Shown here: positions 26,501 to 37,561 of the stretch, piece after piece
Layout: the number at the start of each line of letters is the position of its first letter
Numbering within the stretch: position 1 is the stretch's first letter
NCBI RefSeq assembly: GCF_004027225.2
Contig: NC_044279.2
Location: 51,794,744-51,858,743 of the forward strand
Source: Strigops habroptila
Lineage: Eukaryota > Chordata > Aves > Psittaciformes > Psittacidae
Direction: 5' to 3'
Length of the DNA: 64,000 nucleotides
Position numbers and translations under genes: made by a program
The notes under the pieces: model-generated
Databases searched by the model: none
The model's input: the letters and a program-made list of their open reading frames with translations, nothing else
What the model was told of the DNA's origin: nothing

Positions 26501-29500
26501 CATGGTCCTCCTCTGGACTTGCTCCAACAGCTCCATGTCCTTCTATGTTAGGGACACCAGAACTGCACACAGTACTCTAAGTGAGGTCTCACGAGAGCAG
26601 AGTAGAGGGGCAGGATCACCTCCTTCGACTGCTATGCAGTTTGCTTTCAAACCCAGTGATGAAACAATTTTGCAGTTTGTGACTTACACTGTTATTGTTG
26701 CTGATGTCAGATTATGTGTTTTTCTAAATTAATCCTTCTTTATTTCAAAGAGTAGAGAATCTGGAGTGCCAAAATCTGTCCTCCTCTTGTGAGGAAAATG
26801 ACAAATCTGTCAAATCATTTAGATTGAAGGAAGCAGGCCCTTGGTAGGCTGGGGGGTGAATGGACTTTAAAATTTTTGTCTCTTGCTGCAAATATTCAAG
26901 TACACCTAGCTTACCTATAATGTTTGTTGCTTTTTCTTTCAGACCTAACCGGTACCTCCTGTACGACATGGTAGAATACATCTATGCAGTTTGCTTTCGG
27001 ACCTTTATTCCCTATCCGCTTCCACGTCCTCTCTACCAGTAAGTGGGACCTCTCCTTCACTAAGAACTTGGGATCCGCCAGGCACCACAGAAGCATAAAT
27101 AACTGTTGCTTTGGTTAATTAATATTGCTAGTTGTTATCTAACATGGTAGGATTATAGAAACTGGCTTTCCCTAGATACTTGTTGGCTAGCTTTGAGTCT
27201 TCAGCTCAGGCACAGGCCTGTGTTTAATGAGCTAGTGCATGAAAGGGGTACCTGTAATAAGCTTAGTTATGTATTACAGAGTTATTGAATGGCTTTGCTG
27301 AATCAACAAGTAGGAAGAGGTCGTAAATTGAGACAATCAGTAGCAAACGAAACAAATTTATAGCAATACCACAGGGAAAATCTGTGTATATGTTACTGGC
27401 CATAGGCCCTGACAGATTTTTCTGCAGCAGCTTCAGGTATTGCTACTGTCAGCTGTCCTTCCAGTCTGGTGAGCATTGCTGCCCTGGAAGCAGAGTTGGG
27501 GTAAGGGTGGGTATGGGTACTGATAGACTATCCAGTTCAGTCCTTTGTATTGATTTGAGCCCATGTTAGAGATAGGTTTGTACTGAGATCTTGGCCTGGA
27601 AGTCTGAGCAGTGCGGTTGTGAGCAAGCATTTCTTTGTCTGTCTGCCATATAAAGGCAGTAACGTCTTTAGAAGATGGTAACGAATTGGGAGATAAGAAG
27701 GGAGGGGTGTAGCATCACTTCAGTTGACTGTGGTGGATGGACTGTGAAGGCTCTGTTCACATGCACTGAGCTTCTGCAGCTGTATGTTTTGGTTTCAAAT
27801 GCACTAAAGATAGAAGCTTATTTGCTCAATTGCAGCTGCTGAGTAATAGCACGTGAAGAAGTGCAGTCTAAATCAGCCTCGGTATAGTCCTTAAGGCGTA
27901 ATCATACACTTTTGATGGGCTACCTCAATCAGTAAATGCCATTTCAGAAGTTGCCCTCAGCATGGTTGAGAGGTGTTAATGTTTGGGGTGCTGATCCTCC
28001 TCAGTTTTAGTACAGTGCAAACTAACAAGCTAAAAAAGTCACCGATGTTAGAACCCTCCTTCTGATCCGCTAATAGGACTCTAGAGAATGAATAATGCCA
28101 GAACATCCAAAACTGTTGTGTCTATAGAGGCATCAGCTCAGCATGGCTAAGCTGACACAGAGCAGCTTATTAAAAAGTTAGGTGTTTAGGTGCTTATTAG
28201 CTTTATTCACATTTGCTGAGGTTCATGTTAATGGGCTAAGCTAAGTAGCATTTCATGTTTTTGAGAAAAGAGTGCATCTGCAAGCCTAGTTTTGTTTATG
28301 TGCAGTAGCTTAGTAACCCTAATCTGCCAGGTGACCGCTTCAGAAAGAGATTGTACCTTGAATGAATACTGTTTGTCCCAAGATACTGGGCAGGAGCTGT
28401 AGCATTATTTTACTTTCTCTGCCAGATTCTCTTTCTTTCAAGAGAAACTTCATTTATCAAAACTGCAAATATACTAATCCTCATCCTTTTTAATAGATGC
28501 AGATTGCTCCAAATTCTGTCATCTTGTTTGTGCGGCTGTTAACTCACTTAGTTGTCAGCAAGCATGTTTTCTATGGAGGCATTGACTCAAACTTTGTGAC
28601 TAATTGGATTACTGCCTACACCACTAGGGAACAGAGTTTAGATGAAAGGCAGGGACAAGACTGAACCCTCTGGTGTGTAGGGAATTGGATGTGGAGGTTT
28701 ACTTTCCCTACCCAGTAACACTCATTTGTACTTACAGATATCACCTCCTCCATTCGCTTCCAAAGGAAAAGGAGACCGAATAATTCAGTAGCAAACAGTT
28801 GAAGTTACCAGAAGCATAGCTAAGAACTTGCTGGCTGGCACGTTCAGTGCTCTAATGAATTAATAGCTTGTGAGAACAGCTACAGAACAAGCTCTTGCTC
28901 ACAGTCTGTTAAGTGTGAAATATTTTTACCAGTTCTTGTTTTCTTTTGTGCATCTGGATAATGACTATACTTTTGTAATACTCCTTCTAATTACAGTTTA
29001 GTTGCAAGATTCTTTGAGATGAATCCATTTGAACCATGGTTAACACGGGACAAAGTGGACCGGGTAAGTGTAAGACAATCCACAAATTCTTCTTGGAAAC
29101 GTTTCGTGTATTTCTAACTTGCACTTGAAGTTTTGCGTTCAAGGAGTGCTGAAATGTGTGTACATCATGTGGTGGTGTGTTTCAGTTCAATGGCTAGAAT
29201 TTGATTATAAAGACTTTCAGACTGTTTGGATACTATGAAATGTGTGTATGAATGTGCTCCCCACTTTTATGTAACTAGTGAGTTTATGTACCTCTAGATG
29301 CATTAAAATCACTTATACCATCCAGATAATGATGGTTTTAGCAAGTTGAACTGACAGTGCTGGATACAGCTCAAATTCTAGAGTGCATTTCTTGTGAACG
29401 TGTTGCAGCTTTATGTTTATTCCTAACTTCTCAGAGTGTCTAAGTAGGGGTGGAGAAATAACTTGCAAAAACCAACTGCAAGTGAGGAAAAAGTAGGATT

Positions 29501-31243
29501 TAGGAAATATTAATGTCAAAACTGTTGGCATATGTGTAGGTTAGCAAAGATAGTCATGTACTCTGACAGTCTCTAAGCTTGATGCTCTCTGAAGGTTGCA
29601 GGTACTCTCCCAACTATTTTGCAGAGTTGGAACTCTAATATCTTTGTTATGCTGCAGTATTAATAACCTATTTTGACCTGATTTTCCCCAAATTAATTTG
29701 AGATAGGGTGCTACCATAAATCTGGGAGAACTGGGTCCTATACTTTGCGCTGCTTACTGAATAGCTATAAGCAATTAATTCCTGTGTTATATTTCTCCAT
29801 CTAAAATAAACTGGTTTCCTATTCTGTTTGGAAATAATTGTGAAAAACCGTGGACACTATGTGTAATAAAGAAGGTAAACTTACAGTCTAGTGCAATTCC
29901 GCCCCCCCAACCACTGACTCATCCCCCATACTTGAGAGAGTTGGCATTGTAGTTCTATTGTCTGTAGTGACCCAGGATGTAGATGTAACATCTCCTTCCT
30001 TCTAGCTGCCTTTGTAGTTTCTAGAGATACATTTCATCTGAATCACTAAAACTACTGCAGTTCAGCTATAGCATGCGTAGTGTAAGAGGTGGAGTTTCTC
30101 CATGTCACTTCTGTGTCTGATTGTTCCTCTTTCGCAGCTTTTCATCCTTAAGTAATCTACACAAAATTAGATGTGATTGACTTTTGAAGACCTTTCAAGG
30201 AATAGCAGCATAAGAGAAATCCCCATTTTCTAAGACGTAGGTCATACGTGTTGTGAATATGGTAATGGAATTACATATTTGTTCCATACAGGACCCTGTT
30301 CTAAACCATGAATAGAGAAAAACAACCTACCAAAAGGTGATAATTAAACATACATTTTCTTGACAAAGCAGAATGTATATAATTGCAGTTCAGATATGCC
30401 CTTACAAGTTTGGCCTGATTCTGTGGTTGCAATGCAGTGATCTTCCTGATAATGTGCACTTAATGGAGAGAAAATGAAGACACTTTCTGCATGTCTCACT
30501 GCTGTTTATTCCTAAATCTAAATCCGAAGCCTGAAAAACTTTTTGCCAGATGCAGAACATCTGTGTCTCCTGTTGAATTATATTTGGTACTCAATACCTT
30601 GTGTAATTATGCCATAGTTCTGTAGGGCCATGCTGAATCTTTTCATGTTCCCAAGGGAAGACACTGAGCCAAAATCAGTCAAGGAACTCGGACTTGACAT
30701 AAAGTTGGCTGAGTCCACATTTGTGTTTGAATAGGTCTTCAGATCTACTACAAGATGCAGCAGCGTATTGTATTGCAGCATTCTTTCTTGGGAGAAACAT
30801 TCTTAAATCAGCAGCCTTGAGATTGTAGTAGAATCTCCCAAGAGCTGCCATTTGTAGAAAATTGTTTTGAGACATACTAAAATGTTTCTAGTACTGTGGA
30901 TTTATGCTACTTCGTTTCCATGAAAGAAAAAAGGTGACCTCAAGACTAAGTACACAATACTTTTTTTAGTGTGTGCATGATTGCATTGGGTGTAATGCTG
31001 TTCATTCTATCAAGTCAATTCCTTCTTTTTTGTCTTCATTCTTCCCTCCCCCCCCCCCCTTTCTTCTTAAAGTTTCACACAACAGACATGAAATTTCCTG
31101 ACCTTCCTGGTTTGGAAGACCTGGGTATTGAACCAACACCTCTAGAACAAAAAGCTATTGAAGTTCTGCGCCGTCACCGCAGATTCCGCTGGTTGGACGC
31201 TGAGCTAGGGGAAGCAAAACCAGCTAAGACCTGTCCAATGTAA
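11519..31243 (+). CDS. NDUFA9: NADH:ubiquinone oxidoreductase subunit A9 (complex I accessory subunit), 11 coding exons
   Basis: Coding exons: 11519-11576, 15544-15714, 16492-16589, 16781-16872, 19763-19904, 20976-21078, 21773-21840, 21994-22070, 26943-27038, 28997-29063 and 31073-31243. Together they give 1143 nt, or 380 residues plus TAA; human NDUFA9 has 377. All introns are GT-AG and the phases agree across every junction. The N-terminus has several Arg residues and no acidic ones, as expected of a mitochondrial targeting sequence. An atypical short-chain dehydrogenase fold follows, with the Rossmann loop GATGFLG at residues 63-69. Further family signatures are [19 protein letters not shown] (about 84-102), [25 protein letters not shown] and PGLEDLGI. 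The protein binds NADPH near the junction of the peripheral and membrane arms of complex I and supports assembly and stability rather than catalysis. The start ATG has a strong Kozak context inside a CpG island. Confidence 0.97.
15544..15714 (+). CDS. NDUFA9: NDUFA9 coding exon 2
   Basis: Residues 20-76. Holds the rest of the presequence and the Rossmann nucleotide-binding loop GATGFLG. Acceptor ttatag, donor gtaatg. Confidence 0.95.
16492..16589 (+). CDS. NDUFA9: NDUFA9 coding exon 3
   Basis: Residues 77-109, containing [18 protein letters not shown]. Acceptor gcttag, donor gtaagt. Confidence 0.95.
16781..16872 (+). CDS. NDUFA9: NDUFA9 coding exon 4
   Basis: Residues 110-139 plus two bases, with the conserved [15 protein letters not shown] stretch. 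Acceptor gttacag, donor gtaatt. A 20-base C run begins 13 bp into the following intron. Confidence 0.95.
16885..16904. repeat. Poly-C run of 20 bases beside the NDUFA9 exon 4 donor
   Basis: An uninterrupted run of C lies 12 bases after the exon 4 boundary. Length variation or a sequencing error is likely at such a run. Confidence 0.9.
19763..19904 (+). CDS. NDUFA9: NDUFA9 coding exon 5
   Basis: Residues 140-187, containing [10 protein letters not shown] and SKYLRNK. The acceptor is preceded by a long T-rich tract; the donor is gtaagt. Confidence 0.95.
20976..21078 (+). CDS. NDUFA9: NDUFA9 coding exon 6
   Basis: Residues 188-221 plus one base, with [20 protein letters not shown] followed by GREDRFLN. 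Acceptor tgatag, donor gtatgt. Confidence 0.95.
21773..21840 (+). CDS. NDUFA9: NDUFA9 coding exon 7
   Basis: Residues 222-244, ending in KKTVKQPVY. Acceptor tctgtcag, donor gtaagt. The next intron is only 153 bp. Confidence 0.95.
21994..22070 (+). CDS. NDUFA9: NDUFA9 coding exon 8
   Basis: Residues 245-269 plus two bases, with [20 protein letters not shown]. Acceptor ctcacag, donor gtaggt. The following 4.9-kb intron contains several transposon fragments and a dead copy of exon 9. Confidence 0.95.
23195..23645 (+). other. Unassigned coding-like patch inside NDUFA9 intron 8
   Basis: Two neighbouring open frames look protein-like. The first, from the ATG at 23235 (A at -3, G at +4) to the stop ending near 23405, reads [20 protein letters not shown] and continues as a charged, Gln-rich, helix-prone stretch ([11 protein letters not shown]). 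The second lies in another frame (about 23451-23641). It follows a pyrimidine-rich tttacag acceptor-like site and contains [13 protein letters not shown] and [15 protein letters not shown] before a stop. I recognise neither. They could be a decayed retrocopy, a small nested gene, or chance frames. Confidence 0.3.
24347..25105 (+). mobile_element. CR1 LINE fragment, 3' part
   Basis: Contains the C-terminal part of the CR1 reverse transcriptase reading ([19 protein letters not shown]), broken by frame changes, followed by the family 3' UTR and the terminal gattctacaattctatgattct tail. It is 5' truncated, as usual for CR1, and lies in NDUFA9 intron 8 in the sense direction. Confidence 0.9.
25273..26038 (-). 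mobile_element. LTR fragment, antisense, same family as the element at 52.4-54.5 kb
   Basis: Starts with gtggtgggttagcgttggcc, the reverse complement of the end of the plus-strand element near 54510 (ggttaatccaccat). The following segments also match that element in reverse order: the gagataaagaaag and tcatggaccaaacagactcaa segments and an aaataaat run near 25500. The right edge stops next to the dead copy of NDUFA9 exon 9. The retroviral LTR class is inferred from my knowledge of common avian repeats. Confidence 0.65.
26047..26653 (+). pseudogene. NDUFA9: Dead partial copy of NDUFA9 exon 9, split by a CR1 insertion
   Basis: Bases 26047-26085 align without gaps to the first 39 bases of the true exon 9 (26943-26981), and the preceding tctttcag acceptor is shared. 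Bases 26632-26653 continue the alignment through the next 22 bases of the exon (26982-27003). A minus-strand CR1 fills the gap exactly between the two. The five differences I count are transitions at or next to CpG sites of the real exon, for example CGG changed to TGA. That change puts a stop at the third complete codon. The remaining 35 bases of the exon and its donor are absent. So an exon duplication came first, and CR1 inserted later into the spare copy. Confidence 0.85.
26086..26631 (-). mobile_element. CR1 LINE fragment, antisense, inside the exon 9 copy
   Basis: Begins with the reverse-complemented CR1 3' end (aaaatcatagactggtttggg) and runs into C-terminal reverse transcriptase reading on the minus strand ([20 protein letters not shown]), with an open stretch of about 122 codons. 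It interrupts the NDUFA9 exon 9 duplicate. Confidence 0.92.
26943..27038 (+). CDS. NDUFA9: NDUFA9 coding exon 9
   Basis: Residues 270-301 plus two bases: [18 protein letters not shown] then [13 protein letters not shown]. Acceptor tctttcag, donor gtaagt. A partial dead copy lies 0.9 kb upstream. Confidence 0.95.
28997..29063 (+). CDS. NDUFA9: NDUFA9 coding exon 10
   Basis: Residues 302-324, with [20 protein letters not shown]. Acceptor attacag, donor gtaagt. Intron 9 (27039-28996) holds nothing else that I recognise. Confidence 0.95.
31048..31059. repeat. Poly-C run in the polypyrimidine tract of the last NDUFA9 intron
   Basis: Twelve consecutive C bases lie 12 bases before the acceptor AG at 31071-31072, forming part of the splice-site pyrimidine tract. 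Confidence 0.9.
31073..31243 (+). CDS. NDUFA9: NDUFA9 coding exon 11 and stop
   Basis: Residues 325-380 and TAA at 31241-31243. Contains [20 protein letters not shown] and [18 protein letters not shown], the conserved C-terminus of the family. Confidence 0.97.
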   Translation, partial: FHTTDMKFPDLPGLEDLGIEPTPLEQKAIEVLRRHRRFRWLDAELGEAKPAKTCPM

Positions 31244-31459
31244 CAGCTGATAAGGTGGTTTCTTGACTCTTGTTAAACTGCCTTTGTATGACCCAATTTG
31301 TTTGGAGAACTGTGTACATACTGAGTAAAATACATTAATCATGTAAACTATATTTCACTAGTGTTGTCTTTTCCATGATGGAAGTCTGTCACTGAAATAC
31401 AATTTTTCTCTTTAAAAGGTCATGAAAACAAGTTGCATATTGTTGCTTAGCTGCTGAGC

Positions 31460-31465
31460 ATTAAA
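31460..31465 (+). terminator. NDUFA9: Candidate NDUFA9 poly(A) signal
   Basis: ATTAAA about 220 bp after the stop codon. It is the first recognisable variant signal; no canonical AATAAA lies between the stop and this point. Placement is inferred. Confidence 0.45.
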
Positions 31466-31469
31466 ATAT

Positions 31470-33155
31470 TTTGAAGATTGGTACTGGAGGGAATATGCCT
31501 TAACACTAGCCAGTTTCTCCTTTGGCTCTCAAAGTAAACATGTCACTCAGCTTCAGTAGGTGCTCAAGTGATTTGAAGAACATTGCAGTTCAGGACAATG
31601 TCACCTAGAATATGGCCTTTCCAACAGGGGTTGCTGGTACTGCCACCTTTTCAGTTTATGAGCTCTCGGATAAAGACCGGTTTTAAGTTCATGATTCTTC
31701 TGAGCTTTGTTCTTTGAACTGAGCACAACTATTGTAGAATATACCAACCAGAATGGCACAAGCTGTTTCTAAGGTCAAGAAGTGATAATCAGACATGCAA
31801 AAAAGTTACTATGTGTCATCTGATCTCTTGTGGTAGTTATGTGTGCTGCCCCTCATAGACATGAGAAAATGTGTCATTTCTTCCATTTTTTCATGAGGAA
31901 GTCTAACTTTTTTAGATGCCTAAATCTTTAGTGCTGGGACATCATCTTTCTTTCAGTAAGACAGAGAAGCATTGCTCTCTATTTTCAATCGCTTTAATGT
32001 CAAAGGAAGATCCCAGCCTGAATTTGATAAAATCTTTTTGTTTCTATATCCAAAAAGTTGCTGGAGTTGTTTTTCCCTTTCAAAGCACAGCTTTTCCAGT
32101 GGCTTTATTTGCGCCACAGGCCACTCCTACAAGCTCTTAATTCAGATAGCCATTAGACGGAGAACATGCAGGTGATGAACACCCATGAAAAGTTTTCTTT
32201 ATGCAGCCTGCTCCACATCAGATAGGAATATAGGTAAAACGGAGTGTTACATTAGTGCTCAGCTGCTGCAAGTTTGGTTTTCCACAATACTTGGCCTTGC
32301 ATAGCATTTCTGCTTCCTACCTTGTAGTGACTACAGTGTGATTTCTCATTATTTATCCTTCCAATGCAATTTCTTTAGGGGTCTTAAGTGTAATAATTAA
32401 ATCACTTATTTTGTAATACAGTCCAGCAAAACTACTATAATTCAGCTTCACCAGTGATGCTTATTCTACTTGTTTATCAATGAGCTCTTCCTTCTTGTCC
32501 TATCCCTAGTTTCTCAGATTGCAGGAATTCTTCAGACAATCTACATTTTGTGAGGTACTGAAGGTCCTTAAATGTGTGGACTCGAGGTTTGTGCTGAAGA
32601 CCCTTGGGTGTCAAGCAAAGCGTTTGGAGAGGGGAAAAGGGGGTGTTGTTTTCCACTCTCCCCACAAGAGGTCACTGGTAGAGCGGAAAGTGGCAATGGC
32701 CTTTAAGTGCAATGGGTGCTTCTTTTTGCAGCCTGTCTCCTGCTCAGGCTTTGCAATTTCTCTTCTCTGTTTCTTGCCTGCTCGAAGCCAGAAGGCTGTC
32801 CAGAAGGGGTTTTTTTCAGGGCAGGCCCAAAATTGTGCATTGACAAATTTAGGTGCAATGGCATAATAATACATGGCTCTGGTACCACCTCTGGCTGAAA
32901 AAAAACTGCTTTGGTCGTTTCCCAGCACATAGTATGGTAATCTATTGCCCACTTTCAGCCTGATTTAGAGGGTCTTGTGAGAAAGAAGATCTTTGGCAGC
33001 ATCTGTTTATGGAGCAGATAAAACTTTTGCATGGCTTTGTGAGTGTGTGTGCACTTAGGAGACAGATGGTTTAGGACCAGTAAGGGCTGAAGATTTGGTG
33101 AAGGTAATCATACTGACAGTCATGTTAGATATATGTGTTTGTGTGTGTGTATCTG
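31470..33155. other. Intergenic DNA downstream of NDUFA9
   Basis: No gene recognised. Overlapping open frames at 32519-32866 (plus) and 32611-32952 (minus, 113 codons) share the same DNA and show no known domain; one could be a relic of an unrecognised repeat. Confidence 0.45.
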
Positions 33156-33159
33156 TATA

Positions 33160-33495
33160 TCAGCCTTCCAATATCTGAAGGGGGCTTACAAGGATACTGG
33201 GGAAGGACTCTTCATCAGAGACTGTAGTGATAGGACAAGGGATAATGGGTTTAAACTTAAACAGGGAAAGTTCAGGTTAGATATAAGGAAGAAGTTCTTT
33301 ACTGTGAGGGTGGTGAGGCTCTGGAACAGGTTGCCCAGAGAACTGGTAAGTGCTCCATCCCTGGCAGTGTTCAAGGCCAGGTTGGACAGAACCTTGGGAA
33401 ACATGGTCTAGGGTGAGGTGTCCCTGCCCATGACAGGAGGCTTGGACCTAGATGATCTTAAGATCCTTTCCAACCCAACCCATTTTATGATTCTT
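33160..33495 (+). mobile_element. CR1 LINE 3' fragment
   Basis: Contains the reading [20 protein letters not shown] and the 3' UTR with gatgatcttaagatcctttccaac, ending cattttatgattctt. It is flanked on both sides by tgtgtgtatct, within TG-rich sequence. Confidence 0.93.
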
Positions 33496-33506
33496 TGTGT
33501 GTATCT

Positions 33507-36205
33507 ACATATGTGTGTATATATACACACCGCACCCAACCTGGACAGTCTGATGGAAAGCAAAAAGGAAACCGTGCATAGGTGTCAGTAAAACATCACT
33601 TCTCACTTCTGGCACTCAGCTAGCCTGAAAGGAAAGAGTGACACTTCTGCTCAGTGTAGTTAACTTGGTTCATATGCTGCCTTGAGACACCAGTATATCG
33701 TGGCTGATGTGAAGAGAAATTGTAAGGAGTAGTAGAATATCATGAGAGATTGTTCTAATGGTAATGGTGGTCTTCATAGAAGTTAGAGTGCCTCTGTATT
33801 TTGAGTTCCTGTGGGAAATCTCGCTAGCCTTTATCCTTTGTTTGGAAGGTAACTGCTAGTGTGATTTTTCAGTATGAAAGGAGGTAGGCATGGAGGAAGG
33901 AAATAGTAAAAGCAGAAAACTTAACCCACTTTGCTTTTTGAGATTCCCCTGCGCATAGGACTGGCGGATACTTGCATTTTCGGAACAGCTTGTATGGGTG
34001 GGAATAGTATCTGCATGTAAGGTGGAGAGAAGGATTTGGACCTTATGTTTCTTCAAAGACTGTATGTATCGTAAGCAGTTAGGACTCTGGTTTGGACTTA
34101 CTGCTAATTATTTGCATATTTATGCTGAAAATATGATAACACTAAAATCATGTTGTTCATAGTATATCGCTCCAAGATAGAACAGGTGACTTGCATAGAA
34201 TTAGGTCATCCTGTCTGTCTACTGCTTACTTGGAAGGCCTTAAAGCTTTCGTCGGATAGTTAATGACTGGTAACAATTATCCTGAAGTTACTTCTCCCTG
34301 CTCTTTTGTCTTCATCCTTTCCCCCTGCCCTGGATATGCGTGGATATGCATTACATGAAATGAGATCACAGGAGTGCTGTATTTAAAGTAATTCAAAGTG
34401 TTGTAAGAACTCACGAGTAATTGATGATGGTGTTACTGTAGCCTCTTTGAGGTATGGAGGCAGAACGTGAAGGACACTGATGAGATAGCAAAGGAAAGTT
34501 GGTGCAGAGCTGAGAAAAGAGTGGCAGGGTGGTGCTATGGCTTCCTTCTTTCCTTCTAATGACTAGACATAGCCTGGGACTCACTCACCCTAATCCTCAT
34601 TCTTTCTTGAAAAAGCTTACAAGGGTGGTAGCATCAAAATTTTTGTAATAAAGAAATGAGACCTTTTGGAGAAAATTCTGAATGAAGCTAGTTGTGGATT
34701 CCTGTGAATCTCTACTTTTGCTTTCCTTTGTGCTTTCTTAGGCCTGTTTTGACACACATTTCCATTTTGCTGGTATGTAAATCAGCAACAGTAAGTCACA
34801 GCTGATCTACTTCCAAGGTTTTGGAGAGAGGTTTAATGTTAACGCACAAAGCTTGTTTGACTGTGGATTGTTTGGGGATTTTTTGGAGGGTGTGGTATGA
34901 TAAAAACTAGAAGATGGGTCTCAGGAGAGTAAAGGGTCACACTTTTTATGCAGCCCAGGATACAGTAGGACTTTTATACTATGGGGCTTTTCATGCAGCC
35001 CAGGAATGTTAACGAAATCGTGGGCACCCAGATATTTCTATTCCAGTTAAAAGGTTTTCTTTCATAAAAGCAGTTGAATAAAATCAGCTGTGGCGAAACT
35101 TGTAGGGTTGGGAGTAAGCTGGAAACCACGTTGTTCAGTCTTTAGCTATGGAGATCAACTCAATTAAGTTTGAGCAGTTTTCAGTTTGTGTTCCTTTAAA
35201 ACCTGGCTGGATAAATACAGATAATTATGAAAAGCAAGATGAAAGAACCTCAATGAATGCAGAATACTTGGGGGATACATATGGCAATATCCTCAAATTT
35301 AATTACAAAATTAGTGAATCCTGGCAGTGTTCCATTTCTCTGTGTCCAGAACATCCATATGTATTTCTTCCAACAGGAAAAAGTGATTCAGATTGATGGG
35401 GTTTAAATGCTAATGTGGATTTAAACGCGGCTGCAGAACCTTAAGGACTACATCCCAAATACAGCGATGGTAACAGTGTGCGCATCCACAGTGTGGTGAT
35501 TTAGAGAGAAAGCAGTTTTGTCTGAAGGCAGTTTTTCCCTATGATACGCAGGAGGAGTCAGGTCGTGCATTAAGGACACTTGTAGATGTTTCTAAATCAG
35601 AAAGTTTGGCAAAGACCTGTGAGGATAAAGGCAAGTGAATGGATATTGAAGATTTTATAAATGTGGACAGCGAAGAATAAAAATATGTCAGGAAAAAATA
35701 CAGCCCAGTGCATTTTCGGGAGGAAAATCATCAGACACCAAGTGGGCGGGAGCTTCTTGGAAAGAAGCATGCTGAATAGCTCTCAATGTTGTAGTGCATG
35801 GTACACACAGGACTGCTTCACAGTAGATGTTGGAAGCATGTCTTGGGATAGTGATGAAGGGCAGAACTCTGTTTAGCAGAGTTTACAGTCAATGACCTTC
35901 CCTTGTTGCATGTGATGGCACGCAAATCCTGAATCGCCCTACCTTTTCTTCCGAGCATTTCACTCTAGTGTAGTTAATTCATTTCCCATTACACTGTTTA
36001 CTGGATTTCATAATGCTACGTTCTTGCTAGGTTAGTTTTTTCTTTCCCAAGATCTATCTCATTCTGTCATTTATTTTTTTTTCCTAGCCCTGTTTCTGTC
36101 CAGAGGTCCTTTATAAAATCTCAACGGAAGCGTAATCTGTTTGTTTCATGAAAATACTTTTGTCTTCTCTTTGTAAGTGTTCATGAAAAAACTGAAATTA
36201 TTTCT
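33507..36205. other. Intergenic DNA, no gene recognised
   Basis: The open frame at 35148-35396 (82 codons) and the one at 35661-35876 have no domain I recognise. A short imperfect duplication of the phrase atgcagcccagga occurs near 34950 and 34995. Confidence 0.45.
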
Positions 36206-36207
36206 TT

Positions 36208-37060
36208 TCGCGGAATCAGTAGGTTTGGAAGGGGCCTCTGGAGATCATCTAGTCCAACCCTCTGCCAAGGCGGGGTCACTTACACCAGGTTACACAGGAA
36301 CGTGTCCAGGTGGGCTTTGAATGTCTCTAGAGAGGGACACTCCACAACCTCCCTGGGCAGCCTGTTCCAGTGCTCTGCACCCTCAATGTAAAGAAGTTCA
36401 TGCTCATGTTGAGGTGAAACTTCTTGTGTTTCAGTTCATGGCTATTGCTCCCCATCCTGTTGCTGGGCACCACTGAAAAGAGTCTGGTACCATCCTCCCA
36501 GCACCTGCCTTTGAGATATTGATGTGCACTAATGAGATCCCCTCTCAGTCTGCTCTTCTCTAGGTTAAACAGGCCCAGCTCCCGCAATCTCTCCTCATAA
36601 AGAGAGATGCTCCAGACCCCTGATCGTCCTTGTGGCTACTGGACTCTTTCCAGTAGCTCCTTGTCTTTCTTGTAATGAGGAGCCCAGCACTGGACACAGC
36701 ACTCCAGATGTGACCTCACCAGGGTCAGTAGAGGGAGAGGGTCACCTCCCTTGACCTGCTGAACACAGTGCTCCCAGTGCACCCCTGGATACTGTTGGCC
36801 CTCCTGGCCACAAGGGCACACTGCCAGCTCATAGTCAACTTACCGTGTACCAACACTCCCAGGTCCTTCTCAGCTGAACTGCTCTCTAACAGGTCAGCTC
36901 CCAACCTGTACTGGTACTTGGGGTTCTTCTTCCCCAGGTGCAGGACCCTACACTTGCCCTTGTTGAGCCTCATCAGGTTTCTCCCCACCCAGTTCTCCAG
37001 CCTATCAAGGTCCCACTGAATGGCAGCACAGCCTTCAGGTGTATCAGCCACTCAAAACAA
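36208..37060 (-). mobile_element. CR1 LINE fragment, antisense
   Basis: Reverse-complemented CR1: 3' UTR near 36208-36330, then C-terminal reverse transcriptase readings on the minus strand ([32 protein letters not shown]), broken by frame changes. Confidence 0.93.
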
Positions 37061-37561
37061 CCAACTCAGTATGCTGATGTGATTCATCGTTACATTTCTA
37101 CTTCCGTGTTCCTCCCTCTTCTCCCCACCCCGCCAAAGGAAACAAAAAAGGGTTCTGAAAGTCTGAAAGAAGCAGGAGTATCTCAGCATGCGTAAGCACA
37201 CTTTCTTCTGTGCATCAGGGAAAACAATCGGATCAGCTACCATTATTTATTTCCATTTGAAAGTCAGCTTTTTGGCATTTATGAATCAAACAGTCTATTG
37301 GCATATCTGTGGTGTGTCTTCTTGGAACTGTCAAAAATCTAACCAAACCAAACTTTTCCTTTGCCTATTTTTTTCCTTATTCCTTTGTATCATTTAGGAA
37401 ATACAGGGCATCTAATTTTCTGGCTTGGCCAGCGTCATTGAGGAGAAGGAGGTGCGGTGTTTTGTGTATGAAGTTACCTCCATGCTATCATGAAAGACGA
37501 GTTGAAGGATTGGGTTTTGTCCTTGGAAGTAGGTGAAAGGACAAAGCTGTTTCTGGCATAC

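Noticed and set aside
26168..26536. 122-codon minus-strand frame in NDUFA9 intron 8
   Set aside because: It is CR1 reverse transcriptase sequence in an antisense fragment.
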